From positions 1 through 64,000 of the forward strand of contig CANJNI010000013.1 in assembly GCA_947475995.1 (NCBI GenBank): a stretch of DNA of 64,000 bases. Reading direction: 5' to 3'. Numbering within the stretch: position 1 is the first letter of the stretch; each line of letters starts with the position of its first letter. Source of the DNA: Beijerinckiaceae bacterium. GTDB lineage: Bacteria; Pseudomonadota; Alphaproteobacteria; Rhizobiales; Beijerinckiaceae. Position numbers and translations under genes: made by a program. The notes below the pieces were generated by a model that was not told the origin of the DNA, did not search any database, and saw only the letters and a list, made by a program, of their open reading frames with translations. This document shows positions 60,098 through 64,000 of this stretch, piece by piece.

Positions 60098-61057
60098 CTA
60101 AACCCGCTTCAATCCGCATGTTTCAAAAGCGGCCTTCACGCGCGCCTTTTCCTCGTCGGTCAGTTCCAGCATCGGACGGCGCACCGCGCCTCCCACCTGC
60201 CCCAGCAGTTCCTGCCAGTATTTGGGATGCGCGTGCGGCTTCTCGGGCGGGCGCGTCGAAGACAGTGCCTTGCGCACGGGGTTGAGACTGTCGCGCACCG
60301 CGCGGCCCTTCTCGATCTCGCCCGCAAAGGCCAGATCCGTATAGTCCCGCATGCGCCGGTCGTGCCTAGTCTGGATCAAATAGGGCGGATTGGAGCACAG
60401 ATACAGCCGCCAGCCGAGTTCGACGATATTGTCGAACCATTCTTCTTCGGACGCGGTGGACACGATCAGCTTGCCGCGCGTCATCTCGGTCAGTTGCACA
60501 TACATCGGCCGGGGCACGGAATATTTGATCGCCACGATATTCGGCAGATCCGCGATGCGTGCGCACAGTTCCGGGCTCATCAGATAGCCGCTGTCCGGAT
60601 GGCTCCACATGGCGATGGCGAGGTTCGTCTCGCGGCTGATGGTCTCGTAATAGCGGTAGAGCGTCTCGTCCTGTCTGGTGGTGAAGTGCAGCACCGGCGC
60701 ATGGACCACGATGGAGGTCGCGCCGATCTTTTCGGCATGGCGCGCAAGGTCGATCACCACATCCATGTTCTGGTCGGAGCAGGACAGGATGACGCCCGCC
60801 CTGTCGCCCGCCTCGTCCAGCGCGATCTCGAAGGAGCGTTTCCGCTCCTCCAGCGACATGGCGTAGAATTCGCCCTGCTTGCCGGAAATGAAAAACCCGT
60901 CGATGGCGAGGTCGTCGATCCAGTGCCGCATGTTGCGCCGGAACCCGGCCTCGTCCATGGCCCCGCCGCCCGCCCCATAGGGCATCAGGGCCGCCGCCCA
61001 AATGCCGCGCATGTTCTCGGCGGCCCAGTCTTTCGCCTCGTTGCGGTGGAATCGCAT
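60098..61057 (-). CDS. Dihydrodipicolinate synthase-like aldolase
   Basis: 319 residues, a TIM barrel of the DapA/NanA superfamily. The Schiff-base Lys is K178 (PNIVAIKYSVPRP). The Tyr usual in the YNxPxxxG loop is replaced: AMWSHPDSGY. The substrate is thus probably not that of DapA. AAGGAG lies upstream of ATG 61057. It is the first gene of the operon with the dioxygenase and NadX-like genes and may process a ring-cleavage product or a related 2-oxo acid. The function is inferred from context. Confidence 0.85.
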   Translation of the reverse strand: MRFHRNEAKDWAAENMRGIWAAALMPYGAGGGAMDEAGFRRNMRHWIDDLAIDGFFISGKQGEFYAMSLEERKRSFEIALDEAGDRAGVILSCSDQNMDVVIDLARHAEKIGATSIVVHAPVLHFTTRQDETLYRYYETISRETNLAIAMWSHPDSGYLMSPELCARIADLPNIVAIKYSVPRPMYVQLTEMTRGKLIVSTASEEEWFDNIVELGWRLYLCSNPPYLIQTRHDRRMRDYTDLAFAGEIEKGRAVRDSLNPVRKALSSTRPPEKPHAHPKYWQELLGQVGGAVRRPMLELTDEEKARVKAAFETCGLKRV

Positions 61058-61568
61058 TGGTCGCTCTCCTTGCGACCATATCTAGCCGCTTCGCCCGGCC
61101 CCGTCAGTGATCCAGGTCGCCTTTTGCGGCCAGATCGCCTTTCGGCGTAGGCCGCGAGGCGATGAACGCCGCGATGGTGGGCAGGAGGTGCGTTGGGGGT
61201 GGACGCAGGGCGCTTAAAATCCCCCGGGGATTTCGTCTGCGGCGGGGGCTGCACGAGGTGCGGCGCGCGACCCGTGCTCGCGCATCGAGACGCAGTCTTC
61301 GGCTGCTCCTTTGCACGAAGGCTTTGTGGTGCGCGTCAAAGGAGCCCTCATGCTGAGGAAGCCTGCGCAGCAGGCTGTCTCGAAGCACGAGGGCTCGCCG
61401 AGATCATCCGCCCGGCCCAGCCCACGGGAGCCGCGACATGCGCGATGAAAGTCGAAACACTTGCGGCGATTGCGCGACTCGAAATCCGCAAAAAGGACTA
61501 TCGCTGGCGACGCCCGGCAAAGGATCGGCCGGGCCGCCGGCGTTCAATTTGTCCGGGCTCTCCCCGGA
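61058..61568. other. Non-coding gap with REP-like palindrome
   Basis: This 511-base gap has no convincing gene; open frames here lack typical codon use and starts. It contains the palindrome at 61342-61396 and a shorter hairpin GTCCGGG/CCCGGAC at 61551-61569 next to the stop of the following minus-strand gene. The promoter of the DHDPS-like operon must lie in the left part. Confidence 0.6.
61342..61396. repeat. REP-like extragenic palindrome
   Basis: GAGCCCTC (61342-61349) pairs with GAGGGCTC (61389-61396), and inside it GCCTGC-GCA-GCAGGC (61361-61375) forms a second perfect hairpin. The pattern of CATGCTGAGGA, a variable GC hairpin, and TCTCGAAGCACGAGGG resembles the dispersed extragenic repeats I know from Bradyrhizobium and Rhodopseudomonas. 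Only one copy is visible in this window. Confidence 0.65.
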
Positions 61569-61886
61569 CTACCGCATCCCGATCGCCTGACCGCCCACCA
61601 CGCGGTGTTGCGGGAAGAACGGGGCGGCGGGCGGGCGCTGCGCGGCGGGCGCAGACGGCGGCGCGGCGGCGGGCGCGACCTTGGCGGCGATCGTCTCCGC
61701 AATGGCGTTCTCGATCTCCTGATCGGCAGTCGCCTCCGGCTGCGGCGGCGGCGGCGCCAGAATTTCCGAGATCGACGCAATCGATTTTTCCAGCGCCAGC
61801 ATGGCGCAATATTCGGGGTGGCGCTCCATCCGCTCGCGCATCCGTTCGTGCACGTTCTGTAATGCGATCAAGATTTCCTGCGACAT
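61569..61886 (-). CDS. Small hypothetical protein with Ala/Pro-rich tail
   Basis: 105 residues from ATG 61886 (MSQEILIALQNVHERMRERM). The N-terminal half is helical with HPEYCAMLALEKSIASISEI. The C-terminal half is low-complexity Ala/Pro. The ribosome site is weak. I do not recognise a family. It is divergent from the enoyl-CoA hydratase gene. Confidence 0.55.
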   Translation of the reverse strand: MSQEILIALQNVHERMRERMERHPEYCAMLALEKSIASISEILAPPPPQPEATADQEIENAIAETIAAKVAPAAAPPSAPAAQRPPAAPFFPQHRVVGGQAIGMR

Positions 61887-62014
61887 GAGGTCTCCCGCCT
61901 GAATGGCCAACCAGACCAGCCTGCCCCCGCAATCTTGCGCGGGCCTCAAGCATATTGACGCGAGGCGCGCGCCCGACCATCAAGGGAGATCAAAATTCAG
62001 CGGAGAGGAAACGC

Positions 62015-62851
62015 ATGTCCGACCAGTGGACCATCGTCCGGGAATGGCCCGAACTCATTCTCGAAAAGCTTGAAGGCGCGGGCGTCGCCCGCATCACCCT
62101 CAACCGGCCGGACAAGCGCAATTGCTGGAATGCCGAAATGTGCGCGGCCTTCTTCGAGTCGCTCGCCATCATCCGCGCCGACAAGACCATCAAATGCTGC
62201 ATCACGCGCGGCGCCGGAAAGGTTTTTTCGTCCGGCCTCGACCTGACGTTCCTGCGCGATGTTTCCAACAGCGGTCTGCTCGACTGGGATCGCCCCACCC
62301 CCACCATCCAGCTGGCCGAAGCCATCCGCAATTTTCCGCGCATCATGATCGCGCAGGTGCATGGCTATTGCCTTGGCGGCGCGCTCGGCATCATGAATTG
62401 CCACGATCTTGTTTACGCCGCCGACGACGCCCTGCTGGGCATGCCGGAAATCCTGCGCGGCTCCTTCGGCCAGCTTGTGACCTCGACGCTGCTGCACGGC
62501 GGCCTGCCGGTGAAGAAGCTCGCCCATATCGCGCTGGTCGGGAAGAACTTTACCGGCAAGGAAGCCGACCAGATGGGCGTCATTTCACAGTCGGTGCCGG
62601 CGGAAGAGCTGGAGAGCTTCACGCTCACCATCGCCAAGGAGATCGGCTCGCGCCATCTGGCGCCGCTTGAGCATCACAAGATCACCGTCCAGCTCGGTCG
62701 CGACCTCGGCATCGGACAGGCCATTCAGGTGGATCAGCTTGTCGGCCAGCGCCTGCGCCGGGCGATGGACCCGCTCGGGGACGTCGAAGGCTACCTGAAG
62801 TCCCAGAAGGGCGGCCCGAATGTCGAGTACAAGCGTCCCGACGTGGAATGA
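62015..62851 (+). CDS. Enoyl-CoA hydratase/isomerase family protein
   Basis: 278 residues from ATG 62015, with GGAGAGGA upstream. The crotonase fold is seen in VARITLNRPDKRNCWNAEM, the oxyanion-hole segment VFSSGLDLTFLRD, MIAQVHGYCLGGALGIMNCH and LLGMPEILRGSFG (a Glu in the catalytic position). It hydrates or rearranges an acyl-CoA; the substrate is unknown. It stands alone with a palindrome directly after its stop. Confidence 0.88.
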   Translation: MSDQWTIVREWPELILEKLEGAGVARITLNRPDKRNCWNAEMCAAFFESLAIIRADKTIKCCITRGAGKVFSSGLDLTFLRDVSNSGLLDWDRPTPTIQLAEAIRNFPRIMIAQVHGYCLGGALGIMNCHDLVYAADDALLGMPEILRGSFGQLVTSTLLHGGLPVKKLAHIALVGKNFTGKEADQMGVISQSVPAEELESFTLTIAKEIGSRHLAPLEHHKITVQLGRDLGIGQAIQVDQLVGQRLRRAMDPLGDVEGYLKSQKGGPNVEYKRPDVE

Positions 62852-62852
62852 G

Positions 62853-62869
62853 TTGTTGCACTGCAGCAA
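62853..62869. promoter_or_regulatory. Imperfect inverted repeat TTGTTGCA-C-TGCAGCAA
   Basis: The arms differ in one of eight bases. The TGCA-rich form resembles binding sites of PhaR-type regulators of polyhydroxyalkanoate genes. It lies just after the enoyl-CoA hydratase stop and about 70 bases upstream of the hydrolase ATG. Function is a guess. Confidence 0.3.
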
Positions 62870-62938
62870 TTGATGCATATCTGAGCGGGAGGCCGGGACG
62901 TCAGCCCCGGCCATGACAATCCGCGCCCTGAAGAGACC

Positions 62939-63490
62939 ATGAAGACCTCCGAAGCCGACATCCTCATCGTTCCGGGCCTTGGCGGCTCGGGTCCCGATCA
63001 CTGGCAGACCCGGTGGGAGAACAAGTTTTCGACCGCCCGGCGCGTCGCGCAGCCGGACTGGGACCGGCCGATTCTGGCGGACTGGATCAGCAATATCGCG
63101 GCGGCCGTGTCCGAAGCGCGCCGTCCGGTCCTGCTGATCGGCCATTCGCTCGGCGTCCACGCAGTGGCGCACGCGGCCGCGGCCCTGGAGGGCGGCAAGG
63201 TGCGCGGCGCCTTTCTGGTGGCCCCGCCCGCCGCACATGTTCTGGAAGGCATCGAGCAGGTTGATCGCGCTTTCCTGCCCGTTCCGGCCGGACCGCTGCC
63301 TTTCCCGTCCGTTCTGGTTGCGAGCCGGAATGACCCGTTCGGCGAATATGCGCAGTCGGAGGACCTCGCCTATGCGTGGGGCTCCGCCATCGTGGACGCC
63401 GGCGAAGCCGGACACATCAATGCCGATTCCGGTCATGGTCCGTGGCCGGAAGGCCTGATGCGTCTCGGCGGATTTCTGGCGAAGATCTGA
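62939..63490 (+). CDS. RBBP9/YdeN family alpha/beta hydrolase
   Basis: 183 residues, a short alpha/beta hydrolase. The opening ADILIVPGLGGSGPDHWQTR and the nucleophile elbow LIGHSLGVHAV (Ser in GHSLG) are typical of the RBBP9/YdeN group; Asp is seen in VASRNDPFGEY and His in SGHGPWPEG. It is probably a serine hydrolase with unknown substrate. Confidence 0.9.
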   Translation: MKTSEADILIVPGLGGSGPDHWQTRWENKFSTARRVAQPDWDRPILADWISNIAAAVSEARRPVLLIGHSLGVHAVAHAAAALEGGKVRGAFLVAPPAAHVLEGIEQVDRAFLPVPAGPLPFPSVLVASRNDPFGEYAQSEDLAYAWGSAIVDAGEAGHINADSGHGPWPEGLMRLGGFLAKI

Positions 63491-63496
63491 GCGCAC

Positions 63497-64000
63497 TCAG
63501 CGCCCGAACCTGTCTTTCCATCCAGGCAGGGCTTTGGGAAAAGGCAGCGCCATCGCCTCATAAACTCCACGCGCAATGGCCCGCGCGAGAACATCCCCCA
63601 TCGCGAGCCCTATTTCGCCCAGCGCCGCCAGATCGATCCGCTCCGGATGCGTCCCTGTGCCGGCGGCGAAAACCAGATCGCCGTCGAAGGGCGCATGGGA
63701 CGGGCGCAGCGCCCGCGCCATGCCGTCATGGGCCATCACCGCGAGGCGCTTGGCCTGTCCTTTCGAGATTCGCGCGTCGGTCGCCACGATGGCGATGGTG
63801 GTGTTGGCCGGATCGGCAGTCTTGATGCGGGGCCGGAGCGCCTCGGGCGGGAATGCGGAAGGCAGGCCGAGTCCGCCGAATTCGCCGTTCTGCTCGTATG
63901 GCGCAGCCCAGAAATGCGGACCCTCTCCGACCGTGGCGCAACCAACTGCGTTCACCGCCACGATGGCGGCGACCGTGAAACCTGCGGGCGTGCGGACGCT
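63497..64000 (-). CDS. P1 family peptidase (DmpA/NylC type), N-terminus outside the window
   Basis: 168 residues are seen, and the frame continues past the right edge without a stop. The part AGFTVAAIVAVNAVG and the autocleavage site ANTTIAIVATDARI, with Thr as expected N-terminal nucleophile of the small chain, identify the P1/DmpA-NylC family. KGQAKRLAVMAHDGMARAL follows. These enzymes self-cleave into two chains and hydrolyse amides or D-amino acid peptides. It converges with the RBBP9-like gene (six bases between stops). Confidence 0.88.
   Translation of the reverse strand, partial: SVRTPAGFTVAAIVAVNAVGCATVGEGPHFWAAPYEQNGEFGGLGLPSAFPPEALRPRIKTADPANTTIAIVATDARISKGQAKRLAVMAHDGMARALRPSHAPFDGDLVFAAGTGTHPERIDLAALGEIGLAMGDVLARAIARGVYEAMALPFPKALPGWKDRFGR

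Noticed and set aside
1-64000. CRISPR arrays, insertion sequences, rRNA genes
   Set aside because: No spaced direct repeats, transposase motifs or rRNA sequence were seen anywhere in the window.

Overview
The window is about 64 kb of GC-rich, densely coding DNA. It looks like the chromosome of an alphaproteobacterium of the order Hyphomicrobiales (Rhizobiales). The support is a complete fixNOQP-fixGHIS type cbb3 oxidase cluster under an FNR/FixK box, an FnrL/AadR-type regulator, a two-Cys alphaproteobacterial porin, a DUF2336 protein, DUF2849 upstream of cysI, and a yidD / IscU-like / folE neighbourhood. The genus cannot be fixed from sequence alone. All family assignments come from reading the translations; no database search was run.

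Layout. 1-490: the end of an unknown gene and a tRNA-Thr(TGT) whose 3' end faces the left edge. 568-9768: high-affinity cytochrome oxidase cluster ccoNOQP-ccoGHIS plus a ccoA-like copper importer, all on the minus strand behind a perfect TTGAT-N4-ATCAA box. 9924-17424: a tight plus-strand operon of acyl carrier protein, acyl-CoA dehydrogenase-like flavoprotein, amino acid:[carrier protein] ligase, DUF1839 protein, GH2-like protein and a tandem alpha/beta hydrolase. I consider this the most interesting system here: it looks like a small aminoacyl-thioester pathway of unknown product. 17454-20043: assimilatory sulfite reductase with DUF2849 and DUF934 partners. 20044-23053: a small unknown gene, an Arg-rich Tat-exported protein, a glyoxalase and a CDF metal exporter. 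23056-26678: type I secretion pair. 26902-31480: Gld-like ABC system with a DUF4340 protein. 31659-34228: solute-binding-like protein, TadG-like protein, 2-hydroxyacid dehydrogenase. 34270-38003: TetR-controlled ABC exporter in which an apparent one-base deletion fuses the HlyD gene to the ATPase gene.

38059-46652: TerC protein, FNR-type regulator with its own box, GNAT-like protein, NAD kinase, winged-helix protein, SPINDLY-type O-GlcNAc transferase of lower GC, porin, and a DUF2336 gene broken by another apparent one-base deletion. 46784-50547: MaoC hydratase plus CitE-like lyase, flavin reductase, secreted unknown, stand-alone Lrp/AsnC ligand domain, cytochrome c. 50558-58705: TctC-type binding protein, thrS, two unknowns, yidD, class II aldolase, IscU-like scaffold, folE, and a PEBP protein. 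58732-61057: aspartate dehydrogenase-like, 3-hydroxyanthranilate dioxygenase and DHDPS-like genes in one minus-strand operon. 61342-64000: a REP-like palindrome, a small unknown, an enoyl-CoA hydratase, an RBBP9/YdeN hydrolase and a P1 peptidase cut by the right edge.

The cbb3 oxidase needs copper (ccoA, ccoI), assembly factors (ccoG, ccoH, ccoS) and oxygen-responsive control. The box at 9755 and the regulator at 39036-39782 together make a plausible local circuit for that. The carrier-protein operon would activate an amino acid, hold it as a thioester, possibly oxidise it, and pass it on through a papain-like DUF1839 enzyme or a Cys-type hydrolase. That pathway order is inference.
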